Origin: DASXBA01 sp046729895
Lineage (GTDB): Bacteria; Actinomycetota; Thermoleophilia; Solirubrobacterales; Thermoleophilaceae
Direction: 5' to 3'
DNA length: 26,786 bases
NCBI GenBank assembly: GCA_046729895.1
Contig: JBKPHP010000047.1
Coordinates: forward strand, 1 to 26,786
Shown here: in pieces, positions 1-6,624 of the stretch
Layout: every line of letters begins with the position of its first letter
Position numbering within the stretch: position 1 is the stretch's first letter
Translations under genes and position numbers: made by a program
Notes under the pieces: generated by a model
What the model was told of the DNA's origin: nothing
Databases searched by the model: none
The model's input: only the letters and a program-made list of their open reading frames with translations

Positions 1-558
1 GATCATCGCGCCGGGGCCCTCGCGGCCGGCGAGCCAGGTGCCCTCCGTTGTGAACGCGGTTCCCCTCTTGTAGTCCACGACGTCCTCGCCGAGGTACCAC
101 ACCGATCCGTCGTCAGCCTGGGCGTAGCGGTCGAGCGCCACCTCCTCCAGGCGTCCATCGAGGTATGCCACGTACTGGGAGACGAGAACCCGGATCCGCT
201 GCCCGTTCCAGTTGACCGTCTTGGTCCCGGGCAGCAGCGTGGTCTCCGTCCTGAACGGCTTGCCTGACACGTGGCCCAGCAGCACGACGGAGCGCAGCCG
301 GCTGATGGGAAAGAGTGGGTTCGTGATCTTGGTCGAGCGCTGCGAGAACGAGGGCCTCCGGAGATCCACCCGCTGGCGCTGGGGGGCACAGCCGCGACCG
401 CTGTACGTCCCGCAGGGGGCGGGCGGTAGCCCCGAGGAGGCCGCTGTCAGCTCCGATGAGCGCCGAGGCTTCGGGCCGCCGTCGCCCAGACACGCGCCGA
501 GGCCGACGGTCGAAATCACGGCGACGACCAAGAGGATGGGCTTCGGCTTGAAGGTCAT
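1..558 (-). CDS. Putative secreted lipoprotein, 3' end outside window
   Basis: An open frame runs from an ATG at 558 to the window edge with no stop, giving 186 visible codons. The N-terminus is a lipoprotein signal: basic start (MTFKPKP), hydrophobic stretch, then the lipobox VGLGAC with Cys near residue 23, so the protein is probably anchored outside the membrane. A low-complexity linker follows, then a conserved-looking region with ITNPLFPIS (about residue 79), GKPFRTET, a YVAYLDGRLEEVALDRYAQ stretch and the DGSVWYLGEDVVDYKRG segment. This resembles a widespread actinobacterial family of secreted proteins of unknown function. A purine-rich AGGGAG lies about 6 nt before the ATG and supports this start. 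The gene diverges from the riboswitch-controlled hydrolase gene. The function is unknown; the lipoprotein call is firm, the family link is from memory. Confidence 0.8.
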   Translation of the reverse strand, partial: MTFKPKPILLVVAVISTVGLGACLGDGGPKPRRSSELTAASSGLPPAPCGTYSGRGCAPQRQRVDLRRPSFSQRSTKITNPLFPISRLRSVVLLGHVSGKPFRTETTLLPGTKTVNWNGQRIRVLVSQYVAYLDGRLEEVALDRYAQADDGSVWYLGEDVVDYKRGTAFTTEGTWLAGREGPGAMI

Positions 559-683
559 CGTTGCTCCCTTCGGGTCGCAGGACCAATGCGACCGACGGTA
601 TGCGGGGTAGCTGAGACGACCGTGAGAGCGTCGAGATATCCGGCGGCTCTCCTACGACTGCAAGATCTCGCCCACGCCCCCGC

Positions 684-712
684 CCGACGTCGTCCGGGGC
701 GGATCCTTATAT
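684..712 (+). promoter_or_regulatory. Possible promoter of the riboswitch transcript
   Basis: TTATAT at 707-712 is the most AT-rich hexamer in the region and makes a plausible -10 box. A weak -35-like CCGACG lies 17 bp upstream at 684-689. Transcription would start near 719, just where the riboswitch begins. The -35 match is poor, so this is tentative. Confidence 0.4.
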
Positions 713-714
713 TG

Positions 715-862
715 GTCGCGCAGATTCACCGCCGAGTCTTCCATCGCGCGCGATGGGAGAGCGGGGGAACCAGTAGCCGACAGACGGTCTGGGGCGAACG
801 CCGCGTGATCGCGGCGAAGCGCAATCGAAGCGCGAGCCCGACAGCTAACCCCGTAGGCAACC
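715..862 (+). promoter_or_regulatory. c-di-AMP riboswitch (ydaO-yuaA type)
   Basis: This leader carries the sequence signature of the ydaO-yuaA class that binds cyclic di-AMP. Visible blocks are CGCCGAGTCTT near 731, GGGGGAACCA near 764-773, GGGGCGAA near 791-798, and the diagnostic 3' block CCCGACAGCTAACCCCGTAGGC at roughly 837-858. A perfect palindrome CCATCGCGCGCGATGG (741-756) and a 7-bp hairpin CGCCGCG-TGAT-CGCGGCG (799-816) fit as peripheral stems. GGTCGC near 714-719 can pair, with one mismatch, with GCAACC near 857-862 to close the element. This class is usually an off switch for cell-wall hydrolase and osmolyte genes in actinobacteria. The downstream gene is a peptidoglycan hydrolase, as expected. 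The outer boundaries are approximate. Confidence 0.9.
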
Positions 863-868
863 GCCGCT

Positions 869-1639
869 ATGGCTACCAGTACCCGCAAGCTAGTGCTACT
901 TCTCGCGGCCGTATTCGTAGTCGCGACCGTGGTTCCTGCCGAAGCCGGCGCCGCGCGCTATGGCTCACGGACACTCAAGCGCGGCATGCATGGCGGCGAC
1001 GTCAAGCGGCTGCAGCGCTTCCTGACCAGGGCCGGCCATCGGACCGGTGCCGATGGTGAATTCGGGCGCCGCACCGCGCGAGCCCTGAGGGCGACCGAGC
1101 GGGAGCTCGAGCTGCGCGCCGACGGCGTCGCCACCCGGCCCGAGCAACGCGCAATCCGACGCGCCGTCGCCGGGCCGGGCAACGGTGGCGTCGCGTATGT
1201 CGCTCCTCCGGCGGGCAGGGTCACGCCGGGGGCGAAGGGCACGGTCACCGCTGCGGGTTTCGCGATCCCGCCCGCCTCGGCACCGCGGGTGGTCAAGAAC
1301 GTGATCGTTGCCGGCAACAGGATCGCCAAGACCCCCTACAAGTGGGGCGGCGGTCACGGCAGCTGGGACGACACCGGATACGACTGCTCGGGCTCGGTCT
1401 CATTTGCGCTGCACGGGGGCGGCCTGCTGGACAGCCCGCTCGTCTCGGGTGACTTGGCCCGTTGGGGCGCCAGGGGCCGCGGCCGCTCGATCACCATCTA
1501 CGCCAACAGCAGCCACGTGTACATGGTCGTGGCCGGCATGCGCTTCGATACCAGCGCTCGGTCGCGCACCGGCTCGCGCTGGACCATGCAGAGCCGCTCG
1601 TCCGACGGCTTCGCCGTCAGGCATCCCGGCGGTCTGTAG
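869..1639 (+). CDS. Secreted peptidoglycan-binding NlpC/P60-like endopeptidase
   Basis: This is a cell-wall hydrolase likely to cut peptide cross-bridges of peptidoglycan outside the cell. Residues 1-28 form a Sec signal peptide (MATSTRK, hydrophobic run, then PAEAGAA). Residues about 36-97 look like a PG_binding_1 domain (RGMHGGDVKRLQRFL, then DGEFGRRTARAL). The catalytic domain spans about 140-256, with the nucleophile in YDCSGS (Cys173) and the probable His216 in NSSHVYMV; PYKWGGG upstream is typical of this actinobacterial group. The chain ends RHPGGL, a usual ending, so the 256-residue protein looks complete. It sits directly after a c-di-AMP riboswitch, which links its expression to cell-wall or osmotic status. 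No clear Shine-Dalgarno precedes the ATG at 869, but later starts would remove the signal peptide. Confidence 0.9.
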   Translation: MATSTRKLVLLLAAVFVVATVVPAEAGAARYGSRTLKRGMHGGDVKRLQRFLTRAGHRTGADGEFGRRTARALRATERELELRADGVATRPEQRAIRRAVAGPGNGGVAYVAPPAGRVTPGAKGTVTAAGFAIPPASAPRVVKNVIVAGNRIAKTPYKWGGGHGSWDDTGYDCSGSVSFALHGGGLLDSPLVSGDLARWGARGRGRSITIYANSSHVYMVVAGMRFDTSARSRTGSRWTMQSRSSDGFAVRHPGGL

Positions 1640-1643
1640 CCGA

Positions 1644-1658
1644 GGCTCGCCGCGAGCC
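1644..1658 (+). terminator. Short GC hairpin after the hydrolase gene
   Basis: GGCTCG-CCG-CGAGCC forms a perfect 6-bp stem with a 3-nt loop five bases after the hydrolase stop codon. No T-tract follows, so it is at best a weak terminator or a 3'-end stabilising hairpin. Confidence 0.4.
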
Positions 1659-1675
1659 GGCACGGTTCGGGCCCC

Positions 1676-2017
1676 TTGACGGTCCAGGTCGCTGGGCACA
1701 ACCCCAAGTTCGCGGCAGAGACCGGGATCAAGCCGGGGCGCGACGTCCAGCTCGAGGGCTTCGTTTTGCACCCTCCGAGGCGCCCCGGCGGGCCCTTCGA
1801 GCTAGCCCGCTTCTACATCACCTGCTGCGTCGCCGACTCTGTGCCGATCGGCGTGACGATCGAGCCCGCCGACCCACACGCGCGGGCCTACGGCCGCGAC
1901 GACTGGCTCGCCGTGAGCGGCGAACTCGTGCGCCACGGACGGACACTCCGGCTACGCGCCACGCGGATCGAGGGGGTCAAAGCCCCGCGCGACCCCTACC
2001 TTTCGTTCAGCTCCTGA
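1676..2017 (+). pseudogene. C-terminal remnant of a DUF1980/YcgQ-type protein
   Basis: The 113-residue frame matches the soluble C-terminal part of the DUF1980 (TIGR03943, YcgQ-like) family, whose members pair with a YcgR/YcgQ-type permease. Visible hallmarks are GRDVQLEGFV (about residues 22-31), FELARFYITCCVADSVPIGV (about 41-60, with the paired Cys) and DDWLAVSGEL. Full-length members are about 230-280 residues and begin with membrane helices that are absent here. The only start is a TTG at 1676 with no convincing ribosome site. The frame is open back to the hydrolase stop at 1637-1639 and happens to be in phase with it. I read it as a 5'-truncated remnant; a short intact protein is less likely. 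No partner permease gene is nearby. Confidence 0.65.
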
Positions 2018-2100
2018 GGCGGCCGTCGGCGGCGCGGTCGTCACCGGCGTGAGAAGCACCGACAGCGGCTCAGTGACGGGCTGACCCAGCCTGGGGGCCG

Positions 2101-2524
2101 TCAGACGGCGGCTCGGTCGCCGTCGACCTGCGCCTCTCCCCCGCTCATCAGGTCATCGCGAGCACTACGGACGCGTAGGGCTACGACTTCTCCAGCCTCG
2201 TCAGGCGGGGAGTACCTCTTCCGCGAAACGGTGTTGCTGTCCGCGACCAAGGCGGGATCGGCGTCGACGCAGCCGGGCACGACGACGATCCGCTCGATCC
2301 CCAGCGAGGCCAGCTCGGCCAGGCGCTCCACAACCCTCTCGGCGGGTCCGACGAGCGCGAACCGGTCGATGAACTCGTCCTCGAGCTGTCGCGCGTGGGG
2401 TGCGGAGGCCTGGCCATGGCGGCCTTCGTCGTGTCGGTGGCAAGGCGCTCGATCCCCTTGCGGGTCACGTGCGAGAGCAGGGTCTTTCGGAGGCAACGCG
2501 CGACCTCCGGCGGCGTGCGGAGCG
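2101..2524 (-). pseudogene. Frameshifted 3' remnant of an LLM-class oxidoreductase
   Basis: The last about 80 codons read as the C-terminus of a luciferase-like (F420/FMN) oxidoreductase: EDEFIDRFALVGPAERVVE, then LGIERIVVVPG and a trailing helix. Upstream, the homologous reading jumps frame. VTRKGIERLATD lies in one frame and DEGRHGQASAPHARQ in the next, with the break near 2430-2442. Joined, they give the expected helix before the DEFIDRF motif. An in-frame stop lies at about 2524, and the N-terminal two thirds of the family (TIM barrel, flavin site) are missing. The remnant lies 3' of the NTF2-like gene on the same strand. This is a truncated pseudogene, unless an assembly error explains the frame change. 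Confidence 0.65.
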
Positions 2525-2525
2525 A

Positions 2526-3065
2526 TCAGCGGCGCAGCTGCTCTCGCATCTTCATCCCGAGCCGCTGGGCGGCGGCACCCGCCTTCTCGACAGGCGATCC
2601 TGTCCTCGGCAGGGCGCCGATTTGGCGGCCAACGTCCATCATGTCGAACACGATCCGGAGCCGGGAGACGCGCCCGTCGCGATACTCGTGGAAGTCGGCC
2701 CCCTCGAACTCGATGCGGTTGCCGGTCGGCGCGAAGCCCGGCGGGTCGAGCGGCCCGGTGTGGGTGGCGTTTCCCTTCCAGTAGAACGCGGCCTTGGGTT
2801 GGCCGGGCACGATGTACGGTCCCTCAACCATCTCGAAACGCAGGTCGGGGAAGGCGCGCCAGGCGTAGTCGAGGAAGGTACGTACGTCACCGTGGCCGCG
2901 CATGGTCGTGGGCCATGCGGAGTCGTCGTACACGATGTCTTCGGTCATGAGCTCGAGCAGCCTCTCGCGCTCGTGGGAGTTCCACGCGCCCTCCCAGCGC
3001 TTGGCGAAGTCCTCCACCCAGGTCTGGTCGAGCTCCTGGGCCTGTGTCGCGCCCATCTCCGCCAT
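2526..3065 (-). CDS. SnoaL/NTF2-like family protein
   Basis: This 179-residue protein has the NTF2-like fold pattern of SnoaL-type polyketide cyclases and related ester cyclases. Helix-rich RWEGAWNSHERERLLELM comes first (about residues 23-40), then a DIVYDDSAWPTTMRGHGDVRTFL segment (about 43-65). An AFPDLRFEMVEG strand and the closing FEGADFHEYRDGRVSRLRIVFDMMD strand pair follow, the latter highly typical of the family. There is no signal peptide, so it should be cytoplasmic. The ATG at 3065 follows a strong GAGAGGAGAGG ribosome site and a plausible promoter. The family covers catalysis and ligand binding, and the substrate cannot be told from sequence. It is intact, although remnants lie on both sides. 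Confidence 0.8.
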   Translation of the reverse strand: MAEMGATQAQELDQTWVEDFAKRWEGAWNSHERERLLELMTEDIVYDDSAWPTTMRGHGDVRTFLDYAWRAFPDLRFEMVEGPYIVPGQPKAAFYWKGNATHTGPLDPPGFAPTGNRIEFEGADFHEYRDGRVSRLRIVFDMMDVGRQIGALPRTGSPVEKAGAAAQRLGMKMREQLRR

Positions 3066-3095
3066 GGTCCTCTCCTCTCAACGGGTGCCGCGGCG

Positions 3096-3124
3096 ACCGT
3101 AGCGCTCGGCGGTGGGCGGGTCAA
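3096..3124 (-). promoter_or_regulatory. Promoter of the NTF2-like gene
   Basis: On the minus strand, TTGACC (3124-3119) and TACGGT (3101-3096) are separated by exactly 17 bp. This is a good sigma-70-type promoter about 30 bp ahead of the ATG at 3065, with the GAGAGGAGAGG ribosome site in between. Confidence 0.6.
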
Positions 3125-3169
3125 TCGGCCCCAGGTAGGCCCGCCGTAAGCCTCCCTTTTCGTTTCTCA

Positions 3170-3592
3170 ATGCCCTTCTTGGGAAGCGGCCCGGCGATCA
3201 TCACGCTGATCTGCCTGGCCGGGTTCATCGTGTCGTTCGCGGCAACCTGGGGACGTGTCGTGTGGGTCATGCTGCCCGAGGTCCTGCCCCTGAGCGTACG
3301 CGGCACCGCGATGGGAGTTGCGGTCTGCCTGTACTGGGGCGCGAACTTCCTGGTCTCGCAGACCTTCCCGGTGATGCTGACCCAGTGGGGTGCGGGCCCC
3401 GTGTTCCTGGGCTATGCGGTGATCGGCGTGCTCGCGTTCCTCTTCGTGAAGGCGCTCGTGCCGGAGACTAAGGCCCGCAGCCTGGAGGAGATCGAGGAGG
3501 CTCTGCAGCGGAAGGCCGGTCGTCAGCCGGCGACCGCCGGAGCCGGAGGGACCGGTTGCGTCGGCGGCACACCTCCACGTGCCGCGCGCTGA
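3170..3592 (+). pseudogene. C-terminal remnant of an MFS sugar porter
   Basis: The frame encodes only the last third of a major facilitator sugar/H+ symporter. Three hydrophobic helices are visible: AIITLICLAGFIVSFAATWG, then GTAMGVAVCLYWGANFLVSQ, then VFLGYAVIGVLAFLFVKALV. Between them lies the family signature VWVMLPEVLPLSVRGTAMG. The diagnostic C-terminal motif VPETKARSLEEIEEAL follows. Full-length porters have about 450 residues and 12 helices; helices 1-9 are absent. The ATG at 3170 lacks a clear ribosome site, and the frame simply runs open upstream to 3044. It converges on a secreted GH65 glycosidase gene only 99 bp away, so it may be the relic of a former sugar-uptake partner. A functional protein is very unlikely. 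Confidence 0.75.
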
Positions 3593-3611
3593 CGCCGGGC
3601 ACATCAGGGCG

Positions 3612-3640
3612 GCTAGCGCATGCTGCGGAATCGCGCTAGC
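3612..3640. repeat. 8-bp inverted repeat GCTAGCGC/GCGCTAGC
   Basis: GCTAGCGC (3612-3619) and its exact complement GCGCTAGC (3633-3640) flank a 13-nt loop between two convergent genes. It may add to the transcription stop formed by the stronger hairpin at 3655-3685. Confidence 0.5.
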
Positions 3641-3654
3641 GGCTCGAAGTCGGA

Positions 3655-3685
3655 ACGGCCCCGGACCCGCCGGTCCGGGGGCCGT
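3655..3685. terminator. Strong bidirectional hairpin terminator
   Basis: ACGGCCCCGGACC (3655-3667) pairs with GGTCCGGGGGCCGT (3672-3685) around a CGCC loop. The stem is 13 bp with one bulged G. It lies just 5 bp beyond the GH65 stop codon and between convergent genes, the expected place for a shared terminator. There is no T-tract, as is common in high-GC actinobacteria. Confidence 0.7.
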
Positions 3686-3690
3686 CCGCT

Positions 3691-6486
3691 CTACTTCACC
3701 TCCAGCTCGCGGATGCCGGCGCGCTTGTCCTGGGGCCGTGTGAGCTCGACGCGCACGTAGCGGGCCTGCACCGGGTGCTGCAACGTGCCGCTCGAGTCGG
3801 CGGGTGGCGCCTCGGTCCACCGCCGACCGTCCGAGGAGGTCAGGATCCGGTAGGAGCTCGGCTGCGTGTCGGTGAAGCGCGGCAGGATGCTCCTGACCTG
3901 GATCCGGCGGCCCAGGTCCACGGTGAGGCTGCCATTGCCCGGGGTGGGCGCGGGCGCCCAGATCGTCGCCTCGCTGCCGTCGACGGCCGCCTCCGCGTAC
4001 AGGCCGGGTTCCTCTGACGTGGCGGTGGCGGAGGTACAGCGCGCCAGGTTGTCCGTGGGCGTCAGGTCCGGGCGCCGCGTCGGCAGAGTGAGCGACCCGC
4101 CGACGGTGTGGGTTCCGTCGGGCGCCTCGACGGTGAATGGCTGCCCGGCGCGGAGGGTCACCGCGGTGGTGCTGGCGCCGATCTGGACGTCAAAGGTCCG
4201 GCCGCGCCAGTGCAGCCCCTTCAGGGTCACCCCTCCGGAGAGCTGCGGCGGCAACATCGGGTCGAGATGGACGCGATCGGAACGCCAGCGCAGACCGGTC
4301 AGGCCGAAGGTGAAGACCTGGCTGAAGCCTCCCGAGCCGGTCAGGAAGTTGTACGCCGGCGACCCCGCGAGCGGATCTTGGGAGCCTGCCTTGTCGCCCC
4401 GCGCCTCGGCGAACTGCGCATACGGGTCGCGCAAGAACGGCACGATGGAGCGCATGAGGTAGGTGTGCGTCGCGCAACCGGGCTCGCCGATCTGGGCCGC
4501 GTCGACCGCGTGGATCGCGTCGGTCATCGCCGGCCCGTCCAGGTCCGTGCGCTCGGCGTAGTAGTCGAGCGTACTGGCGGCCACCTGGTCGGACATGGGC
4601 CACTCGAGCGGATAGATCAAGAGCACGGTGTCGGCCTGCTTGATCAGGCTGCCCTGGTAGCCGTCGTACTGCAGGAAGACCTGCTTGGTGGCGTCGAAGG
4701 GCATGCGCAGGTGATCGGCGATGGCCGTCCACTGCGCGGGCGTCGACTGGCCCAGCACCTGCGCGGCGCGCGTGGCGTTGCGAAGTGCGGTCGCCGCGAC
4801 GCCGTTGGTGAAGACCCCGTCGTTGACGCCGTTGCTGTACTCGTCCGGCCCGGCCACGCCCCTGATCGAGTACGTACCGTCACCGTTGGCCGTGGCGCGC
4901 CCCGCCCAGAACTCGGCGAGACCCTTCAGCAGCGGCCAGCCGCGGTCCCGCAACCAAGCGGCGTCCCCGGTCGCGAGGTAGTACTGCCAGACCGCCAGGG
5001 CGATGTCGCCCTGAAGGTGGATCTGGGTCAGGCAATGGGGCGGGTTCCAGCTGTGGCACTCCGACTCGAGATCGCCCGTGCCGGCGCCGTTCCAGGGGAA
5101 GAACAGACCCTGATAGCCGTAGGTCAGGGCATTTTGGCGGGCGCCCGGGGTCGTCTTCGTGCGGTACGCGAGCAGGGACTCCGCGACGTCCGGGTGCTGC
5201 AGGAGCAGGCTCGGATACATCCAGATCTCGGCGTCCCAGAAGATGAGCCCGGCGTAGTTGTCACTGCTCAGCCCGGTGGGCGCGATGCTGTTGTCGGTCC
5301 TCGCGCGGATGCTGGACAGCAGCGCGTACATGTTCGAGCGCAGCCACTCCTGCAGCTCCGGTCGCCCCGAGACCACGATGTCGCTGCTCCAAAGGTCCTT
5401 CCACGCCGCCGCGTGGCCGGCGAGGAGCTGCGTCCAGCCCTGGCCGGCGGCCCGCTGAGACGCCGACACCGCTGAGTCCTCAGGTGTGGCGGACGTGAGG
5501 GCCGTGTCGACCCCGACGTACTTGACGAACTCGTAGGAGGTGCCGGAACTGGCGTGGAACGAGACGGCGTTGCTGGCAGACAGGTTCTCCGCGTCGGGGC
5601 TGAGCTTCGTTCCGGTCGGCCGGACGCCCGCGCCGGGTTTCAGCGTGGATGCGACGGCACCCGCTTTGTTGGTTGTCGGCGTGGTAAAGGTGACGTCGAC
5701 GGTCGGATCGCCGTTCACGGCCCCGCCGCCCGTCTGGACGAGCCGGCGCGCCCCGGCACCGTCGATGAGGTCGGTGACGGTGGCGCCCCCGTTCCAGTGC
5801 GGGACCATGGTCATGCGAACCGCCCCGACATGGGGATCCTCGCGGTCGGCGATGACGTCGTATACGAGGTCCGTCGAGCGACCGTTGCTCGTCGTCCACG
5901 TCAGCGACGTCCGCAGCAGCCCGCAGCCGAGATAGAGGGTTTGGTTGTAGTTCGAGATTCGGCTGCCGGGCGTGGCCGGCGTGTAGGTCTCAGAGCCGGC
6001 GCCGACGGTGAGCGTTGACCACGTCGGGATCGCGGCGATGGCGGCGCGGGGATCCGCTGGGTCGGAACTGCGGTCGTAGAGGCCCCCGACGAAGGCACCG
6101 TCGTAGCGCGGGGTGTAAAGCGGCCAGCCGGTCTTCTCACCGGTCGAGACATATCCCATGCCGTGTGCCGGGACGCGCTGCGAGAGGTACCCGTTGCCGA
6201 CGTAGGGGTGGCGCGTGTAATGCGGATCGAATGTCGTTGTGCTCAGGGCCCAGCCCGCGCCGGAGCCGCCCGTGTCACCAGGGCAGGGGTTGGAGGCGGG
6301 TGCGGCGTGGGCGGCGGGGGCGAGCGCGATGCTCACCGCGGCCAAGACCCCGGCGAGCCCCCCGAGGCGGGCGGGTCGGAAACGTCGCGAACGTAGTCGA
6401 ACGAGCGCCGTGAGCGCGGCGGGGGCGAAACCGCAGACGAACCGAGATCGGAAGGATTTGCTCACCTGATCCTCGGACCGGCTCAC
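3691..6486 (-). CDS. Secreted GH65 glycoside hydrolase with discoidin/CBM32-like tail
   Basis: GH65 enzymes act on alpha-glucobioses such as trehalose or kojibiose. A long N-region (residues 1-61) contains SRRFRPARLGG and a hydrophobic run ending APAAHA, so export is clear; SRRF is compatible with Tat but not proof. The N-terminal beta-sandwich spans about 75-370. The (alpha/alpha)6 barrel carries FWDAEIWMYP (416-425) and GPDEY (546-550), whose Glu549 is the expected catalytic acid. QFAEARGD (Glu694) lies about 145 residues later, near where hydrolytic GH65 members have their base as I recall, which would favour hydrolysis over phosphorolysis. KQADTVLLIYPLEWP (616-630) is also typical. Residues about 808-931 form an F5/8 type C (discoidin/CBM32-like) domain. 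At 931 residues it is longer than the roughly 750-residue phosphorylases. Two GTG starts 21 bp apart (6486, 6465) are equally good. Confidence 0.85.
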   Translation of the reverse strand: MSRSEDQVSKSFRSRFVCGFAPAALTALVRLRSRRFRPARLGGLAGVLAAVSIALAPAAHAAPASNPCPGDTGGSGAGWALSTTTFDPHYTRHPYVGNGYLSQRVPAHGMGYVSTGEKTGWPLYTPRYDGAFVGGLYDRSSDPADPRAAIAAIPTWSTLTVGAGSETYTPATPGSRISNYNQTLYLGCGLLRTSLTWTTSNGRSTDLVYDVIADREDPHVGAVRMTMVPHWNGGATVTDLIDGAGARRLVQTGGGAVNGDPTVDVTFTTPTTNKAGAVASTLKPGAGVRPTGTKLSPDAENLSASNAVSFHASSGTSYEFVKYVGVDTALTSATPEDSAVSASQRAAGQGWTQLLAGHAAAWKDLWSSDIVVSGRPELQEWLRSNMYALLSSIRARTDNSIAPTGLSSDNYAGLIFWDAEIWMYPSLLLQHPDVAESLLAYRTKTTPGARQNALTYGYQGLFFPWNGAGTGDLESECHSWNPPHCLTQIHLQGDIALAVWQYYLATGDAAWLRDRGWPLLKGLAEFWAGRATANGDGTYSIRGVAGPDEYSNGVNDGVFTNGVAATALRNATRAAQVLGQSTPAQWTAIADHLRMPFDATKQVFLQYDGYQGSLIKQADTVLLIYPLEWPMSDQVAASTLDYYAERTDLDGPAMTDAIHAVDAAQIGEPGCATHTYLMRSIVPFLRDPYAQFAEARGDKAGSQDPLAGSPAYNFLTGSGGFSQVFTFGLTGLRWRSDRVHLDPMLPPQLSGGVTLKGLHWRGRTFDVQIGASTTAVTLRAGQPFTVEAPDGTHTVGGSLTLPTRRPDLTPTDNLARCTSATATSEEPGLYAEAAVDGSEATIWAPAPTPGNGSLTVDLGRRIQVRSILPRFTDTQPSSYRILTSSDGRRWTEAPPADSSGTLQHPVQARYVRVELTRPQDKRAGIRELEVK

Positions 6487-6502
6487 CTGACCCTCGGACC
6501 GG
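6461..6502. repeat. 21-bp tandem duplication over the GH65 start site
   Basis: The 21-bp unit at 6461-6481 is repeated at 6482-6502 with one mismatch (T/C at unit position 10). Read on the coding strand, each copy contains a GAGG(A/G)TCAG ribosome-site-like sequence followed by GTG. The start signal is therefore doubled in frame, adding seven codons. Confidence 0.9.
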
Positions 6503-6535
6503 TCGAGCCGGGCGCGGCTTCCTTACCCGTTCGCG

Positions 6536-6562
6536 CTCGGCAGAAAACCGGAAACCGCCGAG
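6536..6562. repeat. Inverted repeat CTCGGC-N15-GCCGAG upstream of GH65
   Basis: CTCGGC (6536-6541) and GCCGAG (6557-6562) flank a relatively A-rich 15-nt spacer, 50 to 75 bp upstream of the GH65 start. It could be a regulator site or a chance hairpin. Confidence 0.3.
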
Positions 6563-6624
6563 ATGGAAGGACGCGGATCGCGGGAGAAGGCCCCCCAGCC
6601 GGGTCACCGACCGAGGAGGTTGCT

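Noticed and set aside
4108..5475. 455-codon plus-strand frame opposite the GH65 gene
   Set aside because: The composition is typical of antisense to a real high-GC gene, while the opposite strand carries clear GH65 motifs.
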